In this document: positions 18,138-27,722 of the stretch, one piece after another
Layout of the letters: the number at the start of each line of letters is the position of its first letter
Numbering within the stretch: the first letter of the stretch is position 1
From: an uncultured Pluralibacter sp.
GTDB lineage: Bacteria > Pseudomonadota > Gammaproteobacteria > Enterobacterales > Enterobacteriaceae
Assembly (NCBI RefSeq): GCF_913775985.1
Contig: NZ_CAJYMB010000157.1
Location: 1-49,906, forward strand
Direction of reading: 5' to 3'
DNA: 49,906 nt
The notes under the pieces: generated by a model
Database searches by the model: none
What the model was told of the DNA's origin: nothing
Seen by the model: only the letters and a program-made list of their open reading frames with translations
Translations under genes and position numbers: made by a program

Positions 18138-19337
18138 ATGATTAACGTGGAGATGCTGTCCACCGGTGACGAAGTGCTGCACGGACAGATAGTGGATACC
18201 AACGCGGCGTGGCTCGCCGACCTCTTCTTTAGCCAGGGACTGCCGCTGGTGCGGCGCAATACCGTCGGCGACAGCCTCGAATCGCTGGTGGCGATCCTGC
18301 GCGAGCGCAGCGAACACGCCGACGTGCTGATTGTTAACGGCGGCCTCGGCCCTACCGGCGATGACCTGAGCGCGCTGGCGGCGGCCACCGCCAAAGGCGA
18401 AGCGCTGGTGCTGCACGAAGCGTGGCTGCAGCAGATGGAGCGCTATTTCAGCGATCGCGGCAGGGTCATGGCCCCGAGCAACCGCAAGCAGGCGGAGATC
18501 CCCGCCAGCGCCGAGCTGATCGATAATCCCGTCGGTACCGCCTGCGGTTTTGCCATCCAGCTAAACCGCTGCCTGATCTTCTTTACTCCGGGCGTGCCTT
18601 CTGAATTTAAAGTGATGGTCGAACAGCAGATCCTGCCGCGCCTGCGGCAGCGCTTTACGCTGCCCGAACCGCCGATTTGCCTGCGCCTCACCACTTTCGG
18701 GCGTTCGGAAAGCGATCTGGCCCAGCACCTGGACGGCCTGGCGCTGCCGCCGGGCGTGACGATGGGCTACCGATCGTCAATGCCGATTATCGAGCTTAAG
18801 CTGACTGGCCCGGCCTCAGAGCGGGACGCGATGCTGGCGCTGTGGCCGGAAGTTAAAAAAGTGGCCGGCGAGAGCCTTATTTTTGAGGGTACTGAAGGGC
18901 TGGCGGCGCAGATCGCCGGCGCGCTGAATGCCCGCAGCCTGAGCCTGACCCTCAGCGAGCAGTTTACTTCCGGGCTTATTGCCCTGCAGCTCGGACGGGA
19001 AAACGCGCCGCTGTTGGCAAGCGAGGTGGTTCCTTCTCAGGAGGAGACGCTGGCGCAAACTGCGCGCTGGACGGCAGAGCGGCGCGAAAATCGCTTCGCC
19101 GGGCTGGCGCTGGCGGTGAGCGGGCTGGAGCAGGATCACCTGAACTTCGCCCTGTCCACGCCGGATGGCACCCACGCTCTGCGGGTAGCGTTCAGCACCA
19201 CGCGCTACAGTCTGGCGGTGCGTCAGGAAGTGTGCGCCATGATGGCGCTGAATATGCTGCGCCGCTGGCTGAACAACGGTCCGGTAGCGGCTGAGCACGG
19301 CTGGATTACGGTGGTTGAGGATCTGTATCTGCCCTGA
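18138..19337 (+). CDS. yfaY: CinA-related protein YfaY (nicotinamide-nucleotide amidohydrolase family)
   Basis: A 399-residue protein matching E. coli YfaY (400). The N-terminal MoaB/MogA-like domain contains LSTGDEVLHGQIVDTNAAWL, NGGLGPTGDDLSALAAAT and the NPVGTACGFA region; the C-terminal CinA-like domain contains SLTLSEQFTSGLIALQLG. CinA relatives act on NMN or ADP-ribose, but YfaY is a divergent paralogue whose activity is uncertain. Earlier ATGs at 18108 and 18126 are in frame. The ATG at 18138 matches the family start and has a GGAGA box. It converges on glpC. Confidence 0.92.
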   Translation: MINVEMLSTGDEVLHGQIVDTNAAWLADLFFSQGLPLVRRNTVGDSLESLVAILRERSEHADVLIVNGGLGPTGDDLSALAAATAKGEALVLHEAWLQQMERYFSDRGRVMAPSNRKQAEIPASAELIDNPVGTACGFAIQLNRCLIFFTPGVPSEFKVMVEQQILPRLRQRFTLPEPPICLRLTTFGRSESDLAQHLDGLALPPGVTMGYRSSMPIIELKLTGPASERDAMLALWPEVKKVAGESLIFEGTEGLAAQIAGALNARSLSLTLSEQFTSGLIALQLGRENAPLLASEVVPSQEETLAQTARWTAERRENRFAGLALAVSGLEQDHLNFALSTPDGTHALRVAFSTTRYSLAVRQEVCAMMALNMLRRWLNNGPVAAEHGWITVVEDLYLP

Positions 19338-19361
19338 TGCGGTACCGGTTGTCGCAGTGTA

Positions 19362-19411
19362 AAAGGCCGCCGGGGCGAATCGCGCGTTGACGCATCGCTC
19401 CGGTGGCCTTT
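19362..19411. terminator. Long hairpin between convergent yfaY and glpC
   Basis: AAAGGCCGCCGGGGCGA and TCGCTCCGGTGGCCTTT pair at 15 of 17 positions around a 16-base loop. Flanking A and T stretches are short, but the position between converging genes supports a bidirectional terminator. Confidence 0.6.
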
Positions 19412-19433
19412 ATCGATCGGGGAACCGGGAAAA

Positions 19434-20630
19434 TTACTCTCCGCTCAGCGCCTGTGCCAGCAGTGAAATGGGATGTTCGCAGCGCTTGCTGGTGGACATC
19501 TCAATCTGCCATTTGCAGGTTTCGCAGTCGGTGATCACCAGATCCGCGCCGCTCTCCTCAATCTGCTGGAACAGCGGGGCGCCGATGGCCTGCGAGGTGA
19601 GATAGTTTTCCGCCTTAAATCCGTAAGTGCCCGCAATGCCGCAGCACTGAGAATCCAGCACTTCCACTTCCAGCTCGGGAATGCTGCGCAGCAGCGCCAG
19701 GGTATAAATCGCCCAGCCCATTTTCTCCATGTGGCAGGCTGTGTGATAGACCACTTTTAGCGGCAGGCGGCGCAGGGGCAGGGTTTTCCCGCTGTCCAGC
19801 TGCTTCCAGATCCAGCGGGTAGCCAGTTCGATATGATCCCGCAGCCCGGCGTTGTCCACGTCCAGCAGGTGCGGATACTCATCGCGTAGAGTAAAGGTGC
19901 AGGTTGACGATGTCCCCAGCACCGGCAGCTGTTTTTCCACAATCGCCTGACGCAGCGCCCGGGTATTGCTCCGCGCCTGCTTTTTCGCCTTATCCATAAA
20001 GCCGTTAGCAATCAGCGGCACGCCGCAGCACTTCTCTTTTTCCAGCAGCTGCACGCCGGTGTCCAGCGCGTTCATCACCCGCACCAGATCCTTGCCGAGC
20101 TGGGGGTTGTTGTAGTTCACATAGCAGCCGTGAAAAAAAGCGACCTGCTGCGGATACTGCGCCTGTTGCGCGGCGATGCCGCGGTACCAGCGGCGAAACG
20201 TCGTGCTGCCGTATTTTGGCAGCGCGCGGCGGCGGTCGATTTTAAGGGTTTTGTCCAGCAGCCCGCGCACCGGGCCAAGCCCGGTTGTCGCGTTAACGAT
20301 GGGCGCAAAGGGCACGGAGAGCGATCCCATTAAGTCCGTGTGGCTGAGGATCGCATCGCGCAGGGTCGGTTTTTTCTGGCTGTACTGCGCCCGGGCGCGC
20401 TGAATAATATCGCCAATTTTGACATCTGACGGGCAGGCTACCTCGCAGCGCTTGCAGTTGATACAGTCTTTCAGCGCTTCGTCGTAGAGCGCGCCGTTCT
20501 TCAGGCGCAGGCGCTCGCCGTCCGGCCCGGCCTGCTTCGGGCCGGGGTAGTGCGGGTTGACCCGAACCATCGGGCAGACGGTGGTGCAGACCGTGCACTT
20601 GATACAGCTTTCAAAGCGGGTATTGCTCAT
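19434..20630 (-). CDS. glpC: Anaerobic glycerol-3-phosphate dehydrogenase subunit C
   Basis: A 398-residue iron-sulfur subunit (E. coli GlpC 396) that anchors GlpAB to the inner membrane and passes electrons to menaquinone. Two ferredoxin-type cluster motifs lie near the N-terminus: [12 protein letters not shown] at residues 9-20 and [12 protein letters not shown] near 56-67. Two CCG (heterodisulfide reductase-like) domains follow, with CCGVPL and CCGIAGTYG. The ATG overlaps the glpB stop by 4 bases (ATGA). It is the last gene of glpABC. Confidence 0.97.
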   Translation of the reverse strand: MSNTRFESCIKCTVCTTVCPMVRVNPHYPGPKQAGPDGERLRLKNGALYDEALKDCINCKRCEVACPSDVKIGDIIQRARAQYSQKKPTLRDAILSHTDLMGSLSVPFAPIVNATTGLGPVRGLLDKTLKIDRRRALPKYGSTTFRRWYRGIAAQQAQYPQQVAFFHGCYVNYNNPQLGKDLVRVMNALDTGVQLLEKEKCCGVPLIANGFMDKAKKQARSNTRALRQAIVEKQLPVLGTSSTCTFTLRDEYPHLLDVDNAGLRDHIELATRWIWKQLDSGKTLPLRRLPLKVVYHTACHMEKMGWAIYTLALLRSIPELEVEVLDSQCCGIAGTYGFKAENYLTSQAIGAPLFQQIEESGADLVITDCETCKWQIEMSTSKRCEHPISLLAQALSGE

Positions 20631-21874
20631 GCCTCACCTCCTGCAAGAGCGCTGATTTGTCGGGCGGCGTGTAGCGCGGTTACGGCGCTGACGCCGCCGC
20701 CGCAGCCCTGGTCGATGGCGTCAAAGCCGCCCAGCACGCCGCCGATGGCGTAGAGATTGTCGATTGGCTCGCTATTCCGGTAGCCCCGCAGCGAACCGTC
20801 GGTTTTGACGCCGCACTGCTGCCAGGGCTGAGTGTCGAAGAAATCAGCGTTATACCAGCCGCTTCTCGCGGGTAGCGCGGTGACGTCAAGATTGAACACC
20901 GGTTCGCAAACGTCACTGCGCCCGGCCACCAGCCCGCCGCTGAAGAAGCTGCCGCTGGCGAGTACCGCGAAGCGCGTCTGCAGCGGCACGTCGCCGTGAT
21001 TGCGGGTTGATACAGAGGCGACTCGCGCGTCGGCATAGGTAATATGGGACACCTCGTCGCCGGCAAGCCAGGTGCCGCCGAGCTTAACGAAATTGCGCTG
21101 CAGCGCAGCGTGCATGCGGATCCCGGGCACCGACGGCGGCATGGTGGGCAGCAGTTCCAGCGGGCAGGGAAGCTGTTCGTTAAGCCAGCGCCACAGCTGC
21201 TGATTTTGCAGCCCGAAGCAGGCCGGGAACAGCAGCCGGTCATAGCGGGCGGCGATGGGCTGCAGGGCCGCGAGCAGCGGCGCCCACTGGCTTTTTTCAT
21301 CCAGCAGCCGGGCGATGTTGACGGAGCGAAACTCGGAGGCGTTATCCCGCAGGCCGTCCAGCTGCGGCAGCTCAATCTCCATGGCGTCCGCCAGCGCGCC
21401 GGCCTGGCGCAGGGCCGGGGCGGCAAGGTGCGCCTGAAAGTCCGGGAAGCCGCTGATGCCGATTACCGCAATACGCTGGCCCGCTACCGGCCCGACAGGC
21501 GCTTCTTCCGGGCTTAGCCAGGTATTCTTCAAGCTGCCGAGTGGCGTTACCCGCGCGTGAAGTTGCTCGGTGCCGCCCTGCATCGCAATCCCGCAGCTGG
21601 CCAGCAGCTTTTCTGCCTGCCGGGCGTATTCAATCACCTGATCGGCGCCAATCAGGCTGTAGGGATGTTGCGGATATTTTTTTTCCAGCACGCTGAGACC
21701 AGCCGCCAGCTCGTCAGGGCAGGCGGCATCGAGCAGATCCAGCGAGCCGGATGAGAAGTGCAGCCCGTTCTGGCCGCGGCTGATGATGGCGCAGCGCAGT
21801 CCTTGCTGGGTAAGCGCAATACCGCATAGTAAACCTGCCAGCCCGCCGCCGACGATAAGCGTGTCAAACTTCAT
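20627..21874 (-). CDS. glpB: Anaerobic glycerol-3-phosphate dehydrogenase subunit B
   Basis: A 415-residue flavin-dependent subunit (E. coli GlpB 419). The N-terminal dinucleotide-binding motif is [18 protein letters not shown], and a second conserved stretch near the C-terminus is [20 protein letters not shown], typical of FAD-binding GlpB. The frame stays open upstream inside glpA, but the ATG at 21874 gives the family N-terminus [11 protein letters not shown], has AGGAGA upstream, and overlaps the glpA end by 11 bases. Confidence 0.96.
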   Translation of the reverse strand: MKFDTLIVGGGLAGLLCGIALTQQGLRCAIISRGQNGLHFSSGSLDLLDAACPDELAAGLSVLEKKYPQHPYSLIGADQVIEYARQAEKLLASCGIAMQGGTEQLHARVTPLGSLKNTWLSPEEAPVGPVAGQRIAVIGISGFPDFQAHLAAPALRQAGALADAMEIELPQLDGLRDNASEFRSVNIARLLDEKSQWAPLLAALQPIAARYDRLLFPACFGLQNQQLWRWLNEQLPCPLELLPTMPPSVPGIRMHAALQRNFVKLGGTWLAGDEVSHITYADARVASVSTRNHGDVPLQTRFAVLASGSFFSGGLVAGRSDVCEPVFNLDVTALPARSGWYNADFFDTQPWQQCGVKTDGSLRGYRNSEPIDNLYAIGGVLGGFDAIDQGCGGGVSAVTALHAARQISALAGGEA

Positions 21875-23492
21875 CCTGATTCTCCTTTTGCAGGCCGCAA
21901 AGCCCGAGCCAAACCCAGCGGGTAAAATCGCTCTCCCGCAGCGCGTCGCCCCATGCGATGGGCTGCACGCCTTTCCAGCGCTCGTTGAGAAAATCGGAGA
22001 GCTGATTAAGCGACTGCGCTGGCGTGGTGACCTCGAAACGGTTGAGCAGCGCCGCTGCCCGGCAGGCGCACAGCTCGCCCTGGCAGGTGCCCATCCCAAC
22101 CCGGGTGCGCCGGCGCAGGTCGAGCAAATTCTTAACCGCCAGGTTATCCACCGCGTACTGTACTTCGCCCGCGGTGACCGCTTCACATTCGCAGACCAGG
22201 CTGCGGTGCAGGCGGGAGTCGCCAAGCCACGCCGGCGTGCGATCGCCGTGGCGATAGACCGCGGAGCCGCGCAGCGGAGCGGGGAGCGAAATTACCTTTT
22301 GCAGGGTTTTTTCTGCTGGCTCCTGCGAGCCAGGCAGTGGCGTGGTGGCGGTGGTGCAGCGGGCGCTGTGATTGAGCTTGCGGCATACCGCATCGGTGGC
22401 CATCTCGGCCATCAGGCGGTAGGTCATCAGCTTGCCGCCGGTAATGGTAATGAACCCTTCCAGCCCGTCCCTTTCAGCGTGGTCCAGCAGCACGATGCCC
22501 CGGCTGACGCTGCGGCCACTCGGATCGTCATCGCTGGCAACCAGCGGGCGCACGCCGCTGTAGGCGCGCAGAATGCGGGTGTGGGCCATGATCGGCGCCA
22601 GCTTTTCCCCCTCCCGCAGCAGAATATCCACCTCCTGCGGCGTCACCCGGTTGCAGTCAATGTCTTTATAGTCAATGTGCGTTGAGGTGGTGCCAATCAG
22701 CGAAATGGTATCCCCGGGCACCAGAATGTCGGCATCCGCGGGCTTGCGGCAGCGGTTAATCACGTGCTGATTGATGCGGTGATCGAAGATGAGCAGTGAG
22801 CCTTTCGCCGGGAACATGCGCACGCTGAGATCGGCATATTCGGCAATGCGCTGCCCCCAGATCCCTCCCGCATTGACCACCACCGGGGCGTGCAGCATTT
22901 CACTCACTCCCGTGGTTTTGTCATAAATCACAACCCCGCTTACTGTTCCCCCGCTGCGGATAAGCCCGGTGACTTCGCAGCCGGTGCGCACCCGGGCGCC
23001 GTGCTCGCGGGCATCCAGCATGTTGGCGGCGGTGAGGCGAAACGGATCGACCGTGCCGTCGGGAACGCTGACCGCGCCGATAAGCGCCGGGTTTACCGAG
23101 GGCTCAATGCCCAGCGCCTGGGCAGGCGTGAGGCGGCGGGCGTCTATGCCGGCGGCGAGGCAGGCATCAATAAACGTTTGCTGATAGTCGAGGCAGTCTT
23201 CCGGCAGGGTAATGAACAGGCCGTCTGTTGCTTCGATACAGTGGCGGGCAATGCGCTTGAGGATTGCATTTTCAGCGATGCACTCCCGGGCGGATTCGGG
23301 ATCGGTAACGGCATAGCGCGCGCCGCTGTGCAGCAGACCGTGATTGCGCCCGGTGGCGCCGGTGGCTATATCATCTCGTTCAACGAGCGTTACGCGCAGG
23401 CCGCGCAGCGCGCAGTCGCGGGCAATGCCCGCGCCCGTTGCGCCGCCGCCGATCACGATAACGTCGCTTTCGTATGCGGAAGAAGGGCTCAT
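21864..23492 (-). CDS. glpA: Anaerobic glycerol-3-phosphate dehydrogenase subunit A
   Basis: A 542-residue FAD-dependent catalytic subunit, the same size as E. coli GlpA, oxidising sn-glycerol-3-phosphate to dihydroxyacetone phosphate under anaerobic conditions. The FAD motif [20 protein letters not shown] is at residues 9-28, followed by [19 protein letters not shown]-terminal cysteine-rich BFD-like region contains [11 protein letters not shown] and [11 protein letters not shown] near 415-470. The start at 23492 is the family start. It diverges from glpT across a shared control region. Confidence 0.97.
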   Translation of the reverse strand: MSPSSAYESDVIVIGGGATGAGIARDCALRGLRVTLVERDDIATGATGRNHGLLHSGARYAVTDPESARECIAENAILKRIARHCIEATDGLFITLPEDCLDYQQTFIDACLAAGIDARRLTPAQALGIEPSVNPALIGAVSVPDGTVDPFRLTAANMLDAREHGARVRTGCEVTGLIRSGGTVSGVVIYDKTTGVSEMLHAPVVVNAGGIWGQRIAEYADLSVRMFPAKGSLLIFDHRINQHVINRCRKPADADILVPGDTISLIGTTSTHIDYKDIDCNRVTPQEVDILLREGEKLAPIMAHTRILRAYSGVRPLVASDDDPSGRSVSRGIVLLDHAERDGLEGFITITGGKLMTYRLMAEMATDAVCRKLNHSARCTTATTPLPGSQEPAEKTLQKVISLPAPLRGSAVYRHGDRTPAWLGDSRLHRSLVCECEAVTAGEVQYAVDNLAVKNLLDLRRRTRVGMGTCQGELCACRAAALLNRFEVTTPAQSLNQLSDFLNERWKGVQPIAWGDALRESDFTRWVWLGLCGLQKENQDEV

Positions 23493-23760
23493 GAAACATC
23501 CTTTGTTTTCGTTTTAGTCCATTTAGCCACAATTATGTTGTGGATTGTTTGATATCGAGCATATTCGAGCGTCAAAAGAAAATAAAATGTGATATTGTGC
23601 GCACATTGGGGTAATTTGTCATGAAAATGTAACAGTCTGTGCGACAATTCACAGTCAAATTACGTCAATTCCCTTACTGTCAGGCCGCAATAATGATTTC
23701 ACTCACTTTCGTTTTTGCTCGACTGCGTTCTTTTAATGTCTGTGGCCACGGAGGCTATTC
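23493..23760. promoter_or_regulatory. Divergent glpA-glpT control region with a CRP site
   Basis: This 268-base AT-rich spacer drives glpABC leftward and glpTQ rightward. TGTGCGACAATTCACA at 23638-23653 matches TGTGA-N6-TCACA at 9 of 10 positions, a good CRP site. TCG-bearing stretches such as ATATTCGAGC (near 23560) and TTTCGTTTTTGCTCGA (near 23705) resemble GlpR half-sites, but I cannot assign full operators with certainty. Regulation by glycerol-3-phosphate (GlpR) and carbon status (CRP) is expected from E. coli. Confidence 0.65.
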
Positions 23761-25113
23761 ATGTTAAGTATTTTTAAACCTGCTCCGCATAAAGCGCGTG
23801 TCGCAGATGCGGAAGTCGATCCGCTCTATCGCCGCCTGCGCTGGCAAATCTTTATTGGTATCTTCTTTGGCTATGCCGCCTATTACCTGGTGCGTAAAAA
23901 CTTTGCGCTGGCGATGCCGTATCTGATCGAGCAGGGCTTCTCCCGCGGTGATTTGGGCTTTGCGCTGTCGGGCATTTCTATCGCCTACGGTATTTCTAAA
24001 TTCATCATGGGCTCGGTTTCGGATCGCTCGAATCCGCGCGTCTTCCTGCCGGCTGGCCTGATTCTGGCGGCGCTGGTGATGCTGATCATGGGCTTTGTGC
24101 CCTGGGCGACCTCCAGCATCATGGTGATGTTTGTTCTGCTGTTCATGTGCGGATGGTTCCAGGGGATGGGCTGGCCGCCGTGCGGTCGCACCATGGTGCA
24201 CTGGTGGTCGCAGAAGGAGCGCGGCGGTATCGTTTCGGTCTGGAACTGCGCGCACAACGTGGGCGGCGGTATTCCGCCGCTGCTGTTCCTGCTCGGGATG
24301 GCGTGGTTCAACGACTGGCACGCGGCGCTGTATATGCCTGCCTTCGGCGCTATCCTGGTGGCGATTATCGCTTTTGCCCTGATGCGCGATACGCCGCAGT
24401 CCTGCGGCCTGCCGCCTATTGAAGAGTACAAAAACGACTACCCGGATAACTACTCTGAGCAGGATGAAGAAGAGCTGACCGCGAAGCAGATCTTCATGCA
24501 GTACATTCTGCCTAACCGCCTGCTGTGGTATATCGCCATTGCTAACGTGTTTGTTTATCTGCTGCGTTACGGCATTCTCGACTGGTCGCCGACCTACCTG
24601 CGCGAAGTGAAGCATTTTGCGCTGGATAAATCTTCCTGGGCTTACTTCTTCTATGAGTACGCGGGGATCCCGGGAACGCTGCTGTGCGGCTGGATGTCGG
24701 ATAAGGTCTTCCGCGGTAACCGCGGAGCAACCGGCGTGTTCTTTATGACGCTGGTGACTATCGCTACCGTGGTTTACTGGCTCAACCCGCCGGGCAACCC
24801 GGGCATCGATATGATCTGCATGATCGTTATCGGCTTCCTGATTTACGGCCCGGTAATGCTGATTGGCCTGCACGCGCTTGAGCTGGCACCGAAGAAAGCA
24901 GCGGGCACTGCCGCAGGCTTTACCGGTCTGTTTGGCTATCTCGGCGGATCTGTCGCGGCGAGTGCTATCGTGGGCTACACCGTTGACTTCTTCGGCTGGG
25001 ACGGCGGCTTCATGGTGATGATCGGCGGCAGCGTGCTGGCGGTACTGCTGCTGGCCGTGGTGATGGTTGGCGAACGTAAACAGCACCAGCAGGCGCTGGC
25101 GAAGAAAGATTAA
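23761..25113 (+). CDS. glpT: Glycerol-3-phosphate : phosphate antiporter
   Basis: A 450-residue, 12-helix major facilitator protein (E. coli GlpT 452) that imports glycerol-3-phosphate in exchange for phosphate. Family marks include [20 protein letters not shown] (carrying the substrate-binding arginine of helix 1) near residues 29-48, [37 protein letters not shown], and [20 protein letters not shown] near 360. It is followed after 10 bases by glpQ, forming glpTQ. The same transporter admits fosfomycin in related species. Confidence 0.98.
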   Translation: MLSIFKPAPHKARVADAEVDPLYRRLRWQIFIGIFFGYAAYYLVRKNFALAMPYLIEQGFSRGDLGFALSGISIAYGISKFIMGSVSDRSNPRVFLPAGLILAALVMLIMGFVPWATSSIMVMFVLLFMCGWFQGMGWPPCGRTMVHWWSQKERGGIVSVWNCAHNVGGGIPPLLFLLGMAWFNDWHAALYMPAFGAILVAIIAFALMRDTPQSCGLPPIEEYKNDYPDNYSEQDEEELTAKQIFMQYILPNRLLWYIAIANVFVYLLRYGILDWSPTYLREVKHFALDKSSWAYFFYEYAGIPGTLLCGWMSDKVFRGNRGATGVFFMTLVTIATVVYWLNPPGNPGIDMICMIVIGFLIYGPVMLIGLHALELAPKKAAGTAAGFTGLFGYLGGSVAASAIVGYTVDFFGWDGGFMVMIGGSVLAVLLLAVVMVGERKQHQQALAKKD

Positions 25114-25123
25114 GGAAGACGAC

Positions 25124-26197
25124 ATGAAGCATGTATTTAGCGTGCTGATGGTCGGAATTGCGCTGGCGGGCTGTGCCGCCAGCGGGATTGCCGCCGCTGC
25201 CGGAGATAAAATTGTTATCGCCCACCGCGGGGCCAGCGGCTATCTGCCGGAGCACACGCTGCCGGCGAAAGCGATGGCTTACGCCCAGGGCGCCGACTAT
25301 CTCGAACAAGATCTGGTCATGACGAAAGATGACCATCTGGTGGTGCTGCACGACCACTATCTCGATCGCGTCACCGATGTCGCCGAGCGCTATCCGTACC
25401 GCGCCCGCAAAGACGGTCGCTTTTACGCCATTGATTTTACCCTTGCGGAAATCAAATCCCTGAAGTTCTCCGAAGGATTTGAGGTGAAGGACGGCAAGCG
25501 GGTGCAGACGTTCCCGGGCCGCTTCCCGATGGGTAAATCCGATTTTCGGATCCATACCTTCGAAGAGGAGATCGAGTTCATTCAGGGCCTGAATCACTCG
25601 ACGGGGAAGAATATCGGTATTTATCCGGAGATCAAATCCCCCTGGTTCCACCATCAGGAAGGTAAAGACATTGCTGCCCGCACGCTGGAGGTGCTGAAGA
25701 AATACGGCTACACCAGCAAGCAGGACAAAGTCTATCTCCAGTGTTTTGATGCCGACGAACTTAAGCGCATCAAGACCGAGCTGGAACCGAAGATGGGGAT
25801 GAACCTCAATCTGGTGCAGCTGATTGCCTATACCGACTGGAATGAAACGCAGCAGAAGCAGCCGGACGGCAAGTGGGTAAACTACAGCTATGACTGGATG
25901 TTCAAACCCGGGGCGATGAAGAAAGTGGCGCAGTACGCCGACGGCATCGGCCCGGACTACCATATGCTGCTTGCGGATGACTCCACGCCGGGGCACATCA
26001 AAGTGACGGCGATGGTGAAAGAGGCGCACGCCAGCAAGCTGCAGGTCCATCCGTATACGGTTCGCGCGGACCAGCTTCCGCCTTACGCCAGCAATGTGAA
26101 TCAGCTGTACGAAGCGCTGTACAAGCAGGCGGGCGTGGACGGGCTGTTTACCGACTTTCCGGATAAAGCGGTGGAGTATCTGAAAACCCAGCAGTAA
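25124..26197 (+). CDS. glpQ: Periplasmic glycerophosphodiester phosphodiesterase, with a possible lipoprotein signal
   Basis: A 357-residue GDPD-family enzyme (E. coli GlpQ 358) that hydrolyses glycerophosphodiesters to glycerol-3-phosphate for GlpT. Catalytic segments are VIAHRGASGYLPEHT near residue 30, YLEQDLVMTKDDHLVVLHDH (metal-binding E/D and second catalytic histidine) near 63-82, and IYPEIKSPW near 168. The start at 25124 has AAGGAAG upstream; a longer frame inside glpT is rejected. Oddly, the N-terminal signal reads VLMVGIALAGCAAS, with a lipobox LAGC at residues 14-17, whereas E. coli GlpQ has an ordinary signal peptide. It could be lipid-anchored, like Haemophilus protein D. Cleavage by signal peptidase I further on (near AAAAG) is the alternative. 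Confidence 0.95.
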   Translation: MKHVFSVLMVGIALAGCAASGIAAAAGDKIVIAHRGASGYLPEHTLPAKAMAYAQGADYLEQDLVMTKDDHLVVLHDHYLDRVTDVAERYPYRARKDGRFYAIDFTLAEIKSLKFSEGFEVKDGKRVQTFPGRFPMGKSDFRIHTFEEEIEFIQGLNHSTGKNIGIYPEIKSPWFHHQEGKDIAARTLEVLKKYGYTSKQDKVYLQCFDADELKRIKTELEPKMGMNLNLVQLIAYTDWNETQQKQPDGKWVNYSYDWMFKPGAMKKVAQYADGIGPDYHMLLADDSTPGHIKVTAMVKEAHASKLQVHPYTVRADQLPPYASNVNQLYEALYKQAGVDGLFTDFPDKAVEYLKTQQ

Positions 26198-26215
26198 GCG
26201 TTGATAACAGACGAT

Positions 26216-26243
26216 AAAAGGGCCGCAAATGCGGCCCTTTTTT
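26216..26243. terminator. Bidirectional terminator between glpQ and yfaE
   Basis: AAAAGGGCCGC and GCGGCCCTTTT pair around AAAT, with T runs on both strands. It serves glpTQ from the left and nrdAB-yfaE from the right, and reaches into the yfaE stop codon. Confidence 0.92.
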
Positions 26244-26496
26244 ACATCTCTATTTCGATATCGCCCTTCGCTTTGCAGCAGCAGGGCAGGATCTCGCCCT
26301 GGTTAACAAAGGCCAGCGGTTCGGTGAGCCAGTCGACCTGGCCGGAAACCAGCCGGCAGCGGCAGGAGCCGCAGTAGCCGGAGCGGCACTGGTATTCCAC
26401 TTCCACCTTGTGCGATTCAAGCGCCACCAGCAGAGAAGGGTGCTCCTCCCGGCATAACAGCTGGGTGCCGGAAAGGAGAAGGGTCACGCGGCTCAT
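26242..26496 (-). CDS. yfaE: 2Fe-2S ferredoxin-like protein for ribonucleotide reductase cofactor maintenance
   Basis: An 84-residue plant-type [2Fe-2S] ferredoxin, as in E. coli. The cluster cysteines are in CRSGYCGSCRC near residues 37-47 and in the CCCK group near residue 75. In E. coli YfaE helps restore the diferric-tyrosyl cofactor of NrdB. The ATG overlaps the nrdB stop (TGATG), so the two proteins are probably made together as the last part of nrdAB-yfaE. Confidence 0.96.
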   Translation of the reverse strand: MSRVTLLLSGTQLLCREEHPSLLVALESHKVEVEYQCRSGYCGSCRCRLVSGQVDWLTEPLAFVNQGEILPCCCKAKGDIEIEM

Positions 26497-27626
26497 CAGA
26501 GCTGGAAGCTGCTCAGGTCGTCGGCGTCGATTTCGGAGTCGATCTGCCCGACCAGATAGGAGCTGACCTCCACTTCCTGCGGCGCCACCTGCACGTTATC
26601 GGATACCAGCCAGGTGTTGATCCACGGGATCGGGTTGGAGCGGGTTTCGAACGGCAGATCCAGCCCCACCGCCTGCATGCGGATATTGGTGATGTACTCG
26701 ATGTACTGGCACAGGATCCCCTTGTTGAGGCCAATCATCGAGCCGTCGCGGAACAGGTAGTCCGCCCACTCTTTCTCCTGCTGGGCTGCCAGCACGAACA
26801 GGTCGTAGCACTCCTGTTTGCACTCTTCGGCAATCTCCGCCATCTCCGGATCGTCCTGGCCGCTGCGCAGCAGGTTCAGCATGTGCTGGGTGCCGGTGAG
26901 GTGCAGGGCTTCGTCGCGGGCGATCAGGCGAATGATCTTGGCGTTGCCTTCCATTAGCTTGCGCTCGGCAAAGGCAAAAGAGCAGGCGAAGCTGACGTAG
27001 AAACGAATCGCTTCCAGCGCGTTAACGCTCATCAGGCACAGGTAGAGCTTTCTTTTCAGCGCCCGCAGGTTAACGGTAACGGTTTTGCCGTTCACAGTGT
27101 GGGTGCCTTCGCCCAGCAGATGCCAGTAGCTGGTGAGCTCAATCAGATCATCGTAATAGTGGGAGATGCCTTCAGCGCGCTTTTGGATCTGCTCGTTGGT
27201 GACAATATCGTCAAACACCGTCGCCGGATCGTTGACGATATTGCGGATGATGTGGGTGTAGGAGCGGGAGTGGATGGTTTCTGAAAAGGCCCAGGTCTCA
27301 ACCCAGGTTTCCAGCTCCGGGATGGAAATCAGCGGCAGCAGGGCCACGTTCGGGCTGCGTCCCTGAATAGAGTCCAGCAGCGTCTGGTACTTCAGGTTGC
27401 TGATGAAAATGTGTTTTTCGTGGTCCGGCAGGGCCTGATAGTCGATGCGGTCGCGGGAGACGTCGACCTCTTCCGGGCGCCAGAAGAAGGAGAGCTGCTT
27501 TTCGATGAGCTTCTCAAAGATGTCGTATTTTTGCTGATCGTAGCGGGCCACGTTAACCGGCTGGCCGAAGAACATCGGCTCTTTAAGCTGATCGTTTTTC
27601 GTCTGTGAAAAAGTGGTGTATGCCAT
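26496..27626 (-). CDS. nrdB: Class Ia ribonucleoside-diphosphate reductase, beta subunit
   Basis: A 376-residue radical-generating subunit, the same length as E. coli NrdB. The tyrosyl radical residue lies in ETIHSRSY (Tyr at 123 counting Met; Tyr122 in E. coli numbering), with iron ligands Glu and His in the same segment. Further ligands are in [13 protein letters not shown] near residues 235-248. The C-terminal peptide ending [10 protein letters not shown] is the tail that docks on NrdA. It lies 96 bases after nrdA, with a REP-like hairpin between. Confidence 0.98.
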   Translation of the reverse strand: MAYTTFSQTKNDQLKEPMFFGQPVNVARYDQQKYDIFEKLIEKQLSFFWRPEEVDVSRDRIDYQALPDHEKHIFISNLKYQTLLDSIQGRSPNVALLPLISIPELETWVETWAFSETIHSRSYTHIIRNIVNDPATVFDDIVTNEQIQKRAEGISHYYDDLIELTSYWHLLGEGTHTVNGKTVTVNLRALKRKLYLCLMSVNALEAIRFYVSFACSFAFAERKLMEGNAKIIRLIARDEALHLTGTQHMLNLLRSGQDDPEMAEIAEECKQECYDLFVLAAQQEKEWADYLFRDGSMIGLNKGILCQYIEYITNIRMQAVGLDLPFETRSNPIPWINTWLVSDNVQVAPQEVEVSSYLVGQIDSEIDADDLSSFQL

Positions 27627-27690
27627 TGCGGTGTCCTGTTGAAATTTCGCAGCCCGGCGCCTGGGCGTCTTTCGAACTGCGATGCAAGGG

Positions 27691-27714
27691 CCGGGCAGGC
27701 GGAGCGCTGCCCGG
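27691..27714. repeat. REP-like palindrome between nrdA and nrdB
   Basis: CCGGGCAG (27691-27698) and CTGCCCGG (27707-27714) form a perfect 8-base stem with an 8-base loop (GCGGAGCG). The GC-rich stem with a central GCGCT-type loop resembles enterobacterial REP units. It sits in the 96-base gap inside the nrd operon. I saw no second clear copy in the window, so family membership is inference. Confidence 0.55.
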
Positions 27715-27722
27715 CGGGTAAC

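Noticed and set aside
23589-23606. TGTGA...GCACA near 23590 as a CRP site
   Set aside because: The half-sites are separated by 8 bases instead of 6. The site at 23638-23653 is a far better match.
23764-25125. 453-codon open frame antisense to glpT
   Set aside because: Shadow of glpT, rich in His, Arg and Gln, with no family resemblance.
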